A stretch of DNA of 64,000 nucleotides, taken from the NCBI GenBank assembly GCA_039621445.1, contig CP154954.1:55176838-55240837 (forward strand). The letters run 5' to 3'. This DNA is from Euglena gracilis (taxonomy: Eukaryota; Euglenida; Euglenophyceae; Euglenales). A model generated the notes under the pieces. That model was not told the origin of the DNA. It did not search any database and saw nothing but the letters and a program-made list of their open reading frames with translations. The position numbers and the translations under genes are program-made. Of this stretch, positions 11,501-21,500 are shown one piece after another; within the stretch, counting starts at the first letter, position 1, and each line of letters starts with the position of its first letter.

Positions 11501-13495
11501 CAGAAGTCCCTGTTGTCCCTGAATTTTGGTTGGTGCCAGGCTGTTTTTTACCAACCCCCGGAGTGCCTTGAGTGCCTGCGCGGGCAGGCACTACCCCCTC
11601 CCCCCCAGGGGGGTCGGATTTTGGCATGTGCCCAGGCACATTCCTTTGAAAAAAGTCCATTTTTGGCTCCCCGGCGCCTTCGACTGAGTCAGCCCATTAT
11701 TTTGGATACATAGAAAAGTTATTCTCTACAGGCGGTTGGGTTGGATGAAAGTACCGGGACCCAACACCGGGCACAATGCTCAATAACTGGGAACTAACTG
11801 TTTAAATGCGAGATCCGCCGCCTAAGTGGTAGTTCTTGAAACGTGCAGTATATTTGTCCCACAATTCGTTTATTTGAACAAAACGTTTTTTGTTTTATTC
11901 TTCAATTAAGCCATGATAGTTGTCATTGCATATTCCCCCCCCCCCCGAATTCTTCCTGTCCCTGTTCCCATGTCACAGGGGCCCCTCAATGATTAAGAGC
12001 CCCTACGCCGACCTCCTTCCCCCCACGGCGGCCGACCGGTACACCGTTGTCCTGGACCTGGACGAGACGGTGATTTACGCCAGGTGTGTGCTGCCGTGGG
12101 CCGCGTTTCCGGGGGAGGGGTTGTGTCCCCATTCCACAGCCGTACGCCGAGGGGATTCCCACGGGCGGGAGGCGACGGTTCCCAATCCTGGACAACCCTT
12201 TACCCTCCACCCCAGGCAAGGTCCTCTTGAAGTCCGCCCGTATTTTGATGAGTTCCTGGGCCTGCTCGGTGTGTGGTGGGCTTTAATAAGCAATATGTGG
12301 GGGTTAATAAGTTTATCGTTGTTTTCCCCGTGACTCGCTCTTCTGCCAGTCATGGTAAGCATCTCCATTCACAATTCTCAGCACATGGGATGCATTATCC
12401 ACCAATATTCTCATGGATTTTCCAAATCCTTTTGACTGCGGCGCTCCCAAGACGAGCGATGGCATTTTGTTGTTGTTTTTTTGTTATTCCTGCATTTTTT
12501 TTGCTCCCACCCAATCAGTTTCAATGACCCCCACCCAAAGGTTTTACACCCATGTGGTCTTCTCCTCTCCAGAGTTCGGTAACAGGTGTTGAGGGTTTGG
12601 GGGATGGAGCCCAGATTACCAACTTAGCTAGGAGGTCGGACCCAACCTGGGGAACCTGGGACAGGAGGAGGGCCTCCGGCAACCAACCCTCATCGAATTT
12701 CAAAGGAATTGACCACAAACGCGAAAAAAAAAGCCAGTATGTCTGGCATATCATTGGTTTTCCACAAAAAAGTGCTTTGGGAAGAGTGGACGTGACAAAT
12801 TTGTATGCTTCCTGTGCAGACGACTGCTGCGAGGTCATCGTCTGGACGGCAGGCATCCGCAACTACGCCAAGGCAGTCATCCGGAACATCGACCGGCAGA
12901 ACGTCATCGCGCACTGCATCTACCGCCACGAGAAGTGGTTCCGGCCTGGGGACTACACGAAGGACCTGGCGATGCTCGGCCGGTGTGGGCCGTCCGTGAT
13001 GGCTGGCCACAGGGAGGTCAAGAGGTCAAGGAACGGAGATTTCCTGTTTGGTGGGGAAGCCTGCACACGGCAGAAGAGAACATTCAGCGAAAAAGCCTTG
13101 CCTCCGCAACTTATTTAAAACGTTCAGGGTGAAGGCCCTCGGCCCATCACACATTCTGAGGAGAGGGACCCAGCCTAGGCGACATTTAATGCACTGCAGT
13201 TGGACAGTCAAAATGCTAAGTCAAATAGTCAAATAGTCAAAATGACCTCAACGGGGTTGAGAAGCAGGTCACAGGTCCGAGCATTGTTAATTATTCAGTC
13301 GTCCCAGCACAGTTCAGCCTCCACAGCCTTTTGCGGCGTTTGTCTGGACTCACGCATGCGCTCACACCAGAGCGATGGATAAGGTGCTCATTGTGGAGAA
13401 CACTGCAGATTGTGTGCGCAACAACCCTGAGAACGGGGTCATCGTCCAAGATTACGAGGGTGGGGCAGGTGTGTGTGCGCGCGCGTGTGTGTTGT

Positions 13496-13573
<78 letters not shown>

Positions 13574-16284
13574 GTGCTGTGCTGTGCTGTGCTGTGTTGT
13601 GTTGGGTTAAGTTGTGTTGTGTTGTTTTTGTTGTGTGTGTGTGTGTCTGGATGCGTGTGTGGGTGGGTAGGTGTGTGTCTTGATGTGAAAACTTGTGCAC
13701 GGCTGCAGGGCGGGATGGGTCACTGGTTTTTTGTGAGCGGGTGAGTGGGGGGAAGGGTTTGGGACGGGGAAGAATGTTTGAATCTTCGTGGGGACCGCCT
13801 GTTCCGCCGAACCCCGCAGGGATGGACGCCACGATGAAGCTGCTCGCGGGGATGATCCAGGAGCTGTGCCGCAGCGGGGCCAGCGTTCCGCACTTCCTGC
13901 GGGGCAGTCCCCTTGTGGAACGGCAGCAGGTAGCCGGTGTGCTTATCTCTTTCCTCACCCCCCTGCTGACATCCACAAAATTCTTTTGTAGATGAAATTT
14001 CGTTGGTTACTTTTTGTGGCTTGTTTTTGGGGGGTTTGACTTGGCACATATAAATTTGGAGCCACAAAGAGTATTGTCTCTTTCCCCAGTGGTGGAGCCA
14101 CGTTTTTTTTTGTGCAGGCAATCAGTCTTAGGTGGCACAAATTGCCCAACTTTGCCCAACTTTTTGTCATTTGCCAAGCAAGTGGGTGGGGAAGGCAGAC
14201 ATCCGCACACAGCAGAGTTTCAAAGCTTTTTCCCGACTGATCGCGCAGAATTTGTTTTTTGCACAGGGGAAGGGTCCAGACCCCCATGCCCCCTCATTTA
14301 ATACACTGGACCCCTCTAACACCCTGTGTCCAATCCGTTTGTATGTGTTCCCTTCTCCAAGTAGATGAACCATGATACCGAAACACTGGAGCCTGGAGCG
14401 CCTGCCCACATCATTGGTCTCCAGAGCAATACCACAGGAATACAAAGCAGAGGGCACTCCGCCAGAGGGCACTAAAATCTTTTTTTGTTGACTTCACAAA
14501 CGGATTCCCACCAAGCTTCTTCTTTAGGAAGTGCCCACCCCCAAAAAGTGGGTGCTTTGGCAAGCAGGGGGTGAAGAATTTTCGACCCCCCCCCCGGGTT
14601 TTGGGGTGGGCAGTGCTATGGCACACCCCCCGCCCGGCGCGGGGACCCGAAAATGTCCTTGTCCGAAAGAAGATATTACATGACCAATTAACCATGGAAA
14701 AAGGCAGAAAGGGTCAAGCACCAATGCCGTTGCAGGACAGCTCGGGGAGGTGGAGGTGTATTTCTTGAAGACGACGCCATCAGAAACGAAGGAGGTGAAG
14801 GAGAATCTGGACCGCGTTGACCATAAGCCAGATACAGCGAAGAAGGAGCCGCACAACAAGAAAGCTTCCAAAGTGTCATGCCATACGTGTAAACACCGGC
14901 AAAGTTCATGTTTTGGCATGGCATCTCAGGGTCTGATGTCATATCCCCAAAATAGCCACCCGTGATTTCTTATCTTTCATTTGTCAGAATTCGACGGCAT
15001 TTTGGTCTCAAAGGACAAACCTCTTGTCATAGGATGTTGTATGTGTCTATGTTTCTGCACATATAACTAATTTGTTAGATTTCACACCATCACGTCCTCC
15101 TCTCGACCCTCACAGGCCCCCAAGCGCAAAGCTCGCGCGTCTTCATCAGACTCCTGGGCGACCCCAACCCGGAGATCCAAACGGCTCGCAGCCAAGCGAC
15201 GACAGGTCTGTGTTTCTGTCTTGTTTCTGAGTCTCATTTGTTTGTCCTGGGGAAAAGCATTTGAAGGCATTGTTTTAAATCAAAGGTCACAATTAAACGT
15301 CGTCAGCCATCACGCCACGGGATTGAACACATCCGATGAAAACGTCCTCTCAGTGCCAATCATGTTTGTGCAAGCGTGCTTGCATGCAATACAGGGTGCT
15401 GGCATTGTGCAAATCAGTGCTTTTGTTTGTTTCAGCCACCCGCATTTATTGAACACTCCTGAAGAAATTTGTGCTGCGCTGTGCTTTTTGCACGTGCTGT
15501 TTTTTTTTTTTGCACACACGAGCGCCGCGCAGCTAAAGTGCCCAAAAAAAGAATTTTTTTTTCACCCACCTCCTGCAAAAAAAAATATATGTTTTTCGTA
15601 GTTTCTTTTTTGTGTGCAGCTCCAGCCAGCAAAAATTCTTTGGAGTGTTTTTTTTTTTTTGCGCACGAGCGCCGCGGCAGACATTAAAAGGAGGACGGCA
15701 GTTGGCAAGGTTTATGAAGAAAGCGCGGATTCTGTACCACACAACCATTGATCACAACACCTCCCGAAAGCTGAGGAATGGAATGTCTATAATTTTCTCA
15801 ATAATTTTTTGTTCAATGCCGCCAAAATGTCAAGTGTCTGGTTTGCCCCTTTTTTTCAGTTTCGTCCCGCCCCCACCCACCATCTTGATATATCATCTTT
15901 GCAGGAGCGACTTCTGGGTGCGCTGCTGGGTGAGTCAGTTGATGAAGCGCGATTCTGTCGTTTTGCACAACCACTTTTATCCCACAATTTCATTTTTTCT
16001 TCTCCGCTGACAGTGATTGATGACATGGTAATGTACATCAATTTCATTCTGCCGGTAATTTCCCAGTTTGGGTTCTTGTTAAAAAAACAATTTTTTTTGA
16101 AACCGAACCAGAATATAGCTTGTTTTAGATCATGCTTTTCAATTCACAGAAGGGTGTGGGCTGGGAGAAGGGGCGGTACGACAACTGGCCCGAGTGGCCG
16201 AGACAGTTGTCGTTGGCAGTTGCAGGAGGAGGATTTGGAGGGGATTCCAAAATACGCCACATTTCTCCGAGCATCAAGCATTAA
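8536..16284 (+). CDS. Gene 2 (unit A): NIF/FCP1/TIM50-type HAD phosphatase domain protein
   Basis: Supported exons: 8536-8639, 11979-12083, 12216-12268, 12820-12982, 13371-13459 (or 13468), 13820-13929; probable 3' exons follow at 15116-16284. All joins are GT-AG and phase-compatible. The start MSDPPSV is the first ATG of exon 1, and exon 1 joins exon 2 by splitting an Arg codon. Motifs in order: DLDET (residues 61-65, HAD motif I), EVIVWTAG (Thr97, motif II), GDYTKDL (Lys135, motif III), then VLIVENT, where the family normally has Asp (motif IV) but Glu151 stands here, and PENGV, typical of NIF/TIM50 domains. The family includes RNA polymerase II CTD phosphatases and the mitochondrial import subunit TIM50; I cannot tell which role applies. 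The short Ser-rich N-terminus shows no clear targeting peptide. Confidence 0.8.
8640..8676 (+). repeat. TG microsatellite at the intron 1 donor (unit A)
   Basis: The exon 1 donor (CCG|GTGTGTCTG) opens directly into a TG repeat. Unit B has the same arrangement but a much longer tract (31586-31678). Intron 5 starts the same way. Confidence 0.85.
9041..10885. other. Intron 1 block whose orientation is opposite in unit B
   Basis: Left of GAATGTGG (ending 9040) and right of GCTGTCCC (starting 10886) the two units run parallel. Between these points unit B (32242-34175) matches only as the reverse complement. The block is wholly within intron 1 of gene 2, so neither orientation touches the predicted protein. 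It contains CCCTGACAG minisatellite units at about 9650-9770, CACACCCC runs and no credible exon. Confidence 0.9.
12532..12792. other. Small intron 3 inversion relative to unit B
   Basis: After CAATGACCCC the two units become reverse complements (unit B 36045-36296) and return to parallel at CAAATTTGTATG, about 20 bp before the exon 4 acceptor. The block lies inside intron 3 of gene 2 and spares both splice sites. I see no transposon ends at the breakpoints. Confidence 0.88.
13481..13575 (+). repeat. GT microsatellite at the start of intron 5 (unit A)
   Basis: A long, nearly perfect GT tract begins within 30 bp of the exon 5 donor and is followed by GTGCT and GTGTT units. In unit B the tract is about half as long. 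It creates many cryptic GT dinucleotides, so the exact exon 5 donor (13459 or 13468) is uncertain; both keep phase 1. Confidence 0.9.
14736..14900 (+). other. Candidate additional exon of gene 2 (unit A)
   Basis: After a GTTGCAG acceptor-like site an open frame begins GQLGEVEVYFLKTT, is rich in Lys and Glu, and ends with KVSCHTCKHR, a CxxC pair of the kind seen at the start of 4CXXC (CDCA7-like) zinc fingers. It is open and nearly identical in unit B (about 38245-38409), whereas the flanks are not coding. It could link exon 6 to the exon at 15116 if a short exon near 14364-14416 supplies the phase. No donor is clearly best. Confidence 0.35.
15116..16284 (+). CDS. Probable 3' exons of gene 2 (unit A)
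   Basis: Four phase-consistent exons: 15116-15205 (phase 0 at both ends; basic, PTRRSKRLAAKRR, a likely nuclear localisation signal), 15905-15929 (ERLLGALL), 16014-16027 (a 14-nt micro-exon, IDDM) and 16150-16284 (KGVGWEKG, GRYDNWPEWPRQL, ending at TAA). Acceptors are CACAG, TGCAG, GACAG and CACAG; all donors are GT. They could belong to gene 2 or to a short separate gene. The basic segment would favour a nuclear phosphatase role over mitochondrial TIM50 if they belong to gene 2. The Trp-rich C-terminus matches no domain I know. Confidence 0.55.
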
Positions 16285-16716
16285 TTCAAAGTCGTTTGCA
16301 TGGACAACAAAGCGTGTAACCTCCCGCCACCAAACCCAGGAATCAAAAAACAAGGCAATGTGTTTCAGGCCTGGACCACAATCCCTCTATTCTGCCCAAT
16401 GGGCATAGGCATGCACAACTGTCTCCGTGCCCACCTTGCCTAAAACTGGGCAGTTTTATTTTTGAAAAAGGCGAGGAATTGGTTTCCAAATGTTCAATTT
16501 TTTTTTATTTCTTCGTAAGCTTGGCGTCGTGACACCTCGAAAACATAAAAGGAGCGGGACACCGAGGGCGGAGCACGACACCTCGGGCTCCGCACTTTGC
16601 CATTGTGAGGCCATGCCTTGCTCGCCGGCGGTTTGGACACCGCGGGCTCCGCACTTTGCCATTGTGAGGCCATGCCTTGCTCGCCCGCGGTTTGTTGTGT
16701 GATTGTTTTGGTGCTC

Positions 16717-17627
16717 TGGGTTAGGAGGTCCCGCTTAGTGCCTTTTTTCGCCGGAGTTGGCTGATTCTTAACTTGCCCTTCGACACCCAGAAGAAAGGAA
16801 CAGAGTTCACGAACGAGGAAGAACTGAGAAAAGACGTCAATATCAATTCAATATCCAGAAGAACACGAACCAGACGAAAATCAATTGAGAATTCAATTAT
16901 CAATTTCAATTTCGACTTCGATGAGCAATGCAGTGGAGAAGAAATTGGAATTATATGGCCACGGACGTCCTGGAGGAGAGGCAGCAGCTGGAGACCTTGG
17001 AGATGCGGTCAACGCGTGGCAAACCGTGGCCGTTCTTCCTAACCAGCCCCCCACCCCAGAAATTTCACAGCCCAAACCCCCCCCCCCCAGTGACGGCCAC
17101 GGTCCTTGAACCACTGTGGCCAGGCCAAGGCATGGCCTCACAATGTCTTTGTGCTTCGCCCTCGGTGTCCCTTCCTCCCTTCTCGGTCTGCCTCGAGGGA
17201 GTACGATTGTGTGATTGTTCGCTGCGCTGGGTTAGGAGGTCCCACTTAGTGCCTTTTTTCGCCGGAGTTGGCTGATTCCTAACTTGCCCTTCGACACCCA
17301 GAAGAAAGGAAAAGAGTTCACGAACGAAGAAGAACCGAGAAAAGAAGTCAATATCAATTCAATATCCAGAAGGACACGATCCAGACGAATAGCAATTGAG
17401 AATTCAATTATCAATTTTCAATTTTGACTTCAATGAGCAATGCAGTGGAGAAGAAATTGGGATTACATGGCCACGGACGTCCTGGAGCAGTTGCCGCAGA
17501 AGCAGGAGAACTTGGAGATGCGGTCGACACGCGGCGAACCGTGGCCGTTTCCCCCCCCCAGACCCCCACCCCAGAAATTTTCCAGCCCAAACCCCCCCCC
17601 CCCAGTGAAGGCCACGGTCCTTGGACC
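16717..17627 (+). repeat. Tandemly repeated DIRS-1 leader and gag start
   Basis: The sequence from the GGTTAGGAGGTCCC terminal repeat through ATGAGCAATGCAGTGG and on to GTGACGGCCACGGTCC (16717-17118) is repeated at 17227-17627 with a few percent divergence. The first copy breaks off into terminal-repeat sequence, so the intact gag starts from the second. This looks like a partial element or an internal duplication in the 5' end, and it is shared with unit B. Confidence 0.8.
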
Positions 17628-18611
17628 ACTGTGGCCAGAAGGCCCAGAAGACAAAGGTCTGCCCCAGCCCTTGATGGGCAAAGGATGGGCCAGGGGGGCC
17701 CAAAATGCTCCACAATTGAACAACCACAGCCCACACATGTGGGGCATCTCCCCCAAAGGCGCCCAGTCGCCTATACAACAATTGGCAAAAGGATGGGGAG
17801 ATGGAATCAAGGCCAAGGAGGACAACACTACAGGGGCCATGGGGGCCAGTTTTACAAGCAAATCCCCTCAGGAAGGGGCAGAAAAGGTCTGTCCAACCCC
17901 CCCAATTCATCATCCATCACAACAGCCCCTCTCAAGGGGAAAAGGGGGGGCCACAGCAGCCCCCCCAGATTTCAAGTGGGGTTGGAGGCCAAATCAAGGC
18001 CTGGAAGACCTACAGAAGGATTATGGAAAAAAATTTACACATGGAGACCTTGGAGACCAGCAGGGTGGACCCACAGTGGCCACCAAGAAGCTAAGGGGCA
18101 TCATGCCCAACCAGCAGGGTGGACCCACAGTGGCCACCAAGAAGCTAAGACAGCTGCTGGAGAAATCCCCCGAGGGACCCACAGAGGCCCTCTGCCAAAA
18201 AAGGGGGAAAAGGAGACCCACAGTGGCCCCTTTAATGACCCAGCCTCAGGAGGAAAAGGGACCCACAGTGGCCCTTTTGGAGGGAGGGGCAGGAACCCCT
18301 CCTACATTTATTTCTCAATTCCCGATCAATCAATCAAGGGGGGGACCCACAGAGGCCCCCCTATGGTATGTCAACCAACCACATCAACATGGAGAAGACC
18401 AGATAGGCCAAACAGGGGCCTTAAGCCCTATGGTATGTCCCCCAACAACAAGATCATCCAGAGAGATGAGCAGAGAGGGAGAGAGTGCATGCACATCCCC
18501 CCAGAAAAAATTTCTTTTTCCAAGGGCCCAAGCCCTAGGGGACCTAGGGGTGCAATGTCCAACACCCCCAACCCAGCCCCCCTCCCCAGAATCATCTTGT
18601 CCAGAAAATAA
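17433..18611 (+). CDS. DIRS-1 gag-like ORF1 (unit A)
   Basis: Starts MSNAVEKK and is open for about 390 codons to TAA. There is no zinc knuckle. Instead the C-terminal half carries repeated THSG/THRG peptides (GWTHSGHQ twice, ETHSGPF, GTHSGPF, THRGP) and a Gly/Gln/His stretch (GQGGQHYRGHGGQFYK). The same frame in DIRS-2 reads GQGGQQYQGQGGRFHK, which supports it over the overlapping frame that is also open (17440-18660). Its probable role is RNA binding or particle assembly, as for other DIRS ORF1 proteins. Confidence 0.7.
   Translation: MSNAVEKKLGLHGHGRPGAVAAEAGELGDAVDTRRTVAVSPPQTPTPEIFQPKPPPPSEGHGPWTTVARRPRRQRSAPALDGQRMGQGGPKCSTIEQPQPTHVGHLPQRRPVAYTTIGKRMGRWNQGQGGQHYRGHGGQFYKQIPSGRGRKGLSNPPNSSSITTAPLKGKRGGHSSPPRFQVGLEAKSRPGRPTEGLWKKIYTWRPWRPAGWTHSGHQEAKGHHAQPAGWTHSGHQEAKTAAGEIPRGTHRGPLPKKGEKETHSGPFNDPASGGKGTHSGPFGGRGRNPSYIYFSIPDQSIKGGTHRGPPMVCQPTTSTWRRPDRPNRGLKPYGMSPNNKIIQRDEQRGRECMHIPPEKISFSKGPSPRGPRGAMSNTPNPAPLPRIILSRK
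18058..18360 (+). repeat. Repeats in DIRS-1 ORF1
   Basis: A 54-bp unit starting CAGGGTGGACCCACAGTGGC occurs at 18061 and 18115, and GGACCCACAGTGGCC or GGACCCACAGAGGCC recurs several more times downstream. In frame these give the THSG/THRG peptide repeats. Confidence 0.85.
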
Positions 18612-18728
18612 ATACAGTGGAGGAAATAGGGGGAGACACCCCCACTCCATCAAAGGCTGAAAAAAAGCCTAAAAGGTCCGACATCTCCAGCCCAGCCCCC
18701 GCCACAATCATCTGATCCAAGAAATCAA

Positions 18729-20575
18729 TTGCATGGAGGAAAAATGGGGAGACACCCCCCTCCATCAAAGGCTGCAAAAAAGCCTGAAATGGTGGACAAA
18801 AAATGCCCCCCCAACAGCATGTCAACTAATCAGGGATGGCATTCAACCCCCTTGGGTAAAACCACCAAAATTGTCCACCCACCCAAAACCCAGGGCAAAT
18901 TTGAACCTGCACCAAGCAGAAAAAATACTGCTGGATTACGAAAAATCTGGATCCGTAAAGAGGGTGAGGGATTCAACCACCCAGCACCTAATCCCCTGGT
19001 TTCTGATTTCGAAACCAGAAGGGGAGCAGAAAAAATGGAGATTAATAAGCGATTGCAGGGAAATAAATCAACGATTCCAAGTGAAACCTTTCAAGCTGGA
19101 TCACATCCAGCACATTTTTCCAGTGTTAGAAAAATGCCACTGGGCAGCAAAAATAGACCTGAAGGATGCTTAATTCTACATCCCAGTGAGCCAGGCCCTA
19201 AGGCCCTTTCTAAGACATCAGGTGGGGGGGGGCAGACCTGGGAATTCCAGGCAGGCTGTATTGGCCTAAACGTAATGCCCCAAATTTTTATGTCTATAAT
19301 GAAGACATTCAAAAATCTGTGGAGGAAAAAGGGCATCCAGGTATTTATTTACCTGGACGACATTTTACTGGTGGCCCAACACAAAACATCTTACAAAATC
19401 ACCTGAACACAGTGGTCAGGGATTTAATCAAATCAGGATTCAAAATCAATGTAAAAAAGTCCACCCTGCAGCCCACCCAAATCGTAAATAATCTTGGATT
19501 TCAGCTAAAATTCCAAGAGGGAAAATTACAGGTGCCCCCCCCCCCAGAAAATAAAAACAGTAAAAAAGGAGCTGGGAAAAATAGTGAAAAAACATTACAT
19601 GTCAAAAAGGCAACTGGCTGCCATTTTGGGCCAAATCAGATGCAATCGAATGACCTTACCCTTTCTAAGGGCCTTTACGGATGCCCTGGCAAATTTTTTG
19701 GTGGAAAATTCCACAGCCCCCTGGGACTCAAAACACCCCATTTCTCAAAGAATAAAGGACCAATTAAGATAAATAAAACTTCTGCTGGACACATGGGGGG
19801 CAGACCCTTCCCCCAAAGTGCAACCAGAGAGTTGCACTCAGACAGCAGCACCCATGCCTGGGGGGGGCTGGACATTCGAACAGGAAAAATTGTGCAAGAA
19901 TTTTGGAGGGAAAAATCCATTTTGCACATAAATGTCAAGGAATTAAGTGCAGCAATAAGCACATTTCAAAGCCTCAGCCAGCCAGGAGAAACTGTGTCCC
20001 TGTCAGTGGACAATCGAGTAATTTACTATTACTTAACAAAAGGGGGGGGCGGAAAAGACCTCTTCAATTCCATGCTAAGACCCTTTTTCAAATGGTGCAT
20101 GGAACACAACATAAACCTACAAGTAAAGTGGGTTCCTTCACAGGAATGCCTGGCAGACCCCATAAGCAGGTGTGAAATGGACAGGGGGGATTATTCCCTG
20201 GACCCCCAACTTTTTCAATGGCTGAGGCAGCAGTTCGAAAATTACACAAACCTGAAAACAGACCTTTTTTGCCTCACCAGGCAACAAAAAACTGCCACAA
20301 TTTGTGGCCAGGTGGCCCCACTGGGAAGCCACAGTAGTGGATGCATTGCAATGTCCACTAGACAACATGGGAGAACTTTATGCAAACCCCCCCTGGTCTG
20401 TAATCCAAAAATTTCTCCCCAGGTTAAAAGTGTTTCCACAGACCAAAGTTTTGATGGTCACCCCCTACTGGGATTCAGCCACATGGTGGCCCCAATTAAT
20501 ACAAATGAAAGTACCAGGGACCCCCTGCCTGAAAATCACCCCCTTCATGGGTATGTTCACCAATTGCAGGGGGTA
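18729..20575 (+). pseudogene. DIRS-1 reverse transcriptase-RNase H (unit A), frameshifted
   Basis: RT landmarks: WTKNAPPTACQLI, WRLISDCREINQ, AKIDLKDA then TAA then FYIPV (Tyr expected at the stop), LNVMPQIFM and the catalytic YLDDILLV near 19350. RNase H follows: LHSDSSTHAWGG, ILHINVKELSAAI, VSLSVDNRVIYYY, then CLADPISR and the DIRS/YR-type tail NPPWSVIQKFLP and VTPYWDSATWWP at about 20385-20500. The frame changes at G or C runs near 19230, 19380 and 20045. Role: copies element RNA into DNA. The stop at 19171 and most shifts are shared with unit B, so they predate the duplication. Confidence 0.85.
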
Positions 20576-21500
20576 AAAAATGCCACCCCCCAGGTGGACC
20601 CTGCTTTGCATGATTTGCTCAGGCAAATTTTGGAGGGGAAACAAGTACAAAATTCAACCATTACATGTTTCCTGGGAAGAAACCCCAGTTTGAAAAGGTA
20701 CCAAAGTGCCTTTACGCTTTTATGGGTGATTCTGGAAAAAATGGGGGTACCCCCCCCTGAAGCCACCACTGACCAAGTGGTTGACACTTTAATTCAACTG
20801 TTCCAATTTTCAAAGGCCCAAGCACGCAATGCATACAGTGCTATCCTATTGATCCTTGGCTTTGGGGGCCTGAGGTTGCATGCCATGTTGGCACCTTACA
20901 AAAGGCTTTGGAAAACCAAAACCTGGAGAAATATGGTGCATTCTGGGATCCCCTCCCAATCCTCCTGGGGCTGGCACAGTCCCCCCTGCCCTCTGATATA
21001 TGTACATTGCGTACACAACTCATTTTCGTTTCACGAATCCTCTGTTTATACCGATCGTCTGATTTGGCACAGGTCCAAAGAACCACCAGTGTGTTGGGGG
21101 GGGGCACCCTACATCAAAATTAAACGTAAAGGTCAGAAACTTCACAAGTGGGAGCGAGTTGACCCCATTCCACGGTGCCCCCAAATCAGCCCCTTTCATT
21201 TAACGTTGTCTTATGTGGCAGCAACGCGTTTCTTTATGAAACCTGGGGGCCCCCTTTTAATTACGTTAAAACCCCCCTACAAAGCCATTAAGGCAGATAC
21301 CATTGCTTCTATCACCAAAGACTTTTGACCAAACAGGGGGTACCCCCCCAGGTTTGGGGACCACACTCCACCAGAGGGGCAGGGGTTGGTTTGCTAAAAA
21401 AAATTGGGCCTTTCTGCCCAAGAAGTTTGTGAAATTGGCCAATGGAAGGGGGTGGAGGCTTTCACAGCCCATTATCAAAGACTTTGTGCCCAAGGTTCTT
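20576..21500 (+). pseudogene. DIRS-1 tyrosine recombinase (unit A), frameshifted
   Basis: The core-binding part has SLKRYQSAFTLLW and FSKAQARNAYSAILL. Catalytic motifs then appear in three frames: LYRSSDLAQVQR (first Arg, codon 21052), GPHSTRGAGV (HxxR, 21364-21375) and AHYQRL with the nucleophile Tyr at 21473, preceded by EIGQWKGVEAF. The full R-HxxR-Y set and its order identify the integration enzyme of DIRS elements, which inserts circular DNA without a target duplication. Frameshifts at 21.3 kb and at the A-run near 21398 break it. Confidence 0.85.

Noticed and set aside
12552-13118. Single 188-codon ORF as an intronless gene
   Set aside because: Only 12820-12982 shows HAD motifs. The upstream part falls in the block that is inverted in unit B and the downstream part lies beyond a GT donor, so it is intron read-through.
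13331-13744. Long ORFs encoding poly-Cys/Val runs
   Set aside because: They are the GT microsatellite of intron 5 read in frame, not a protein.
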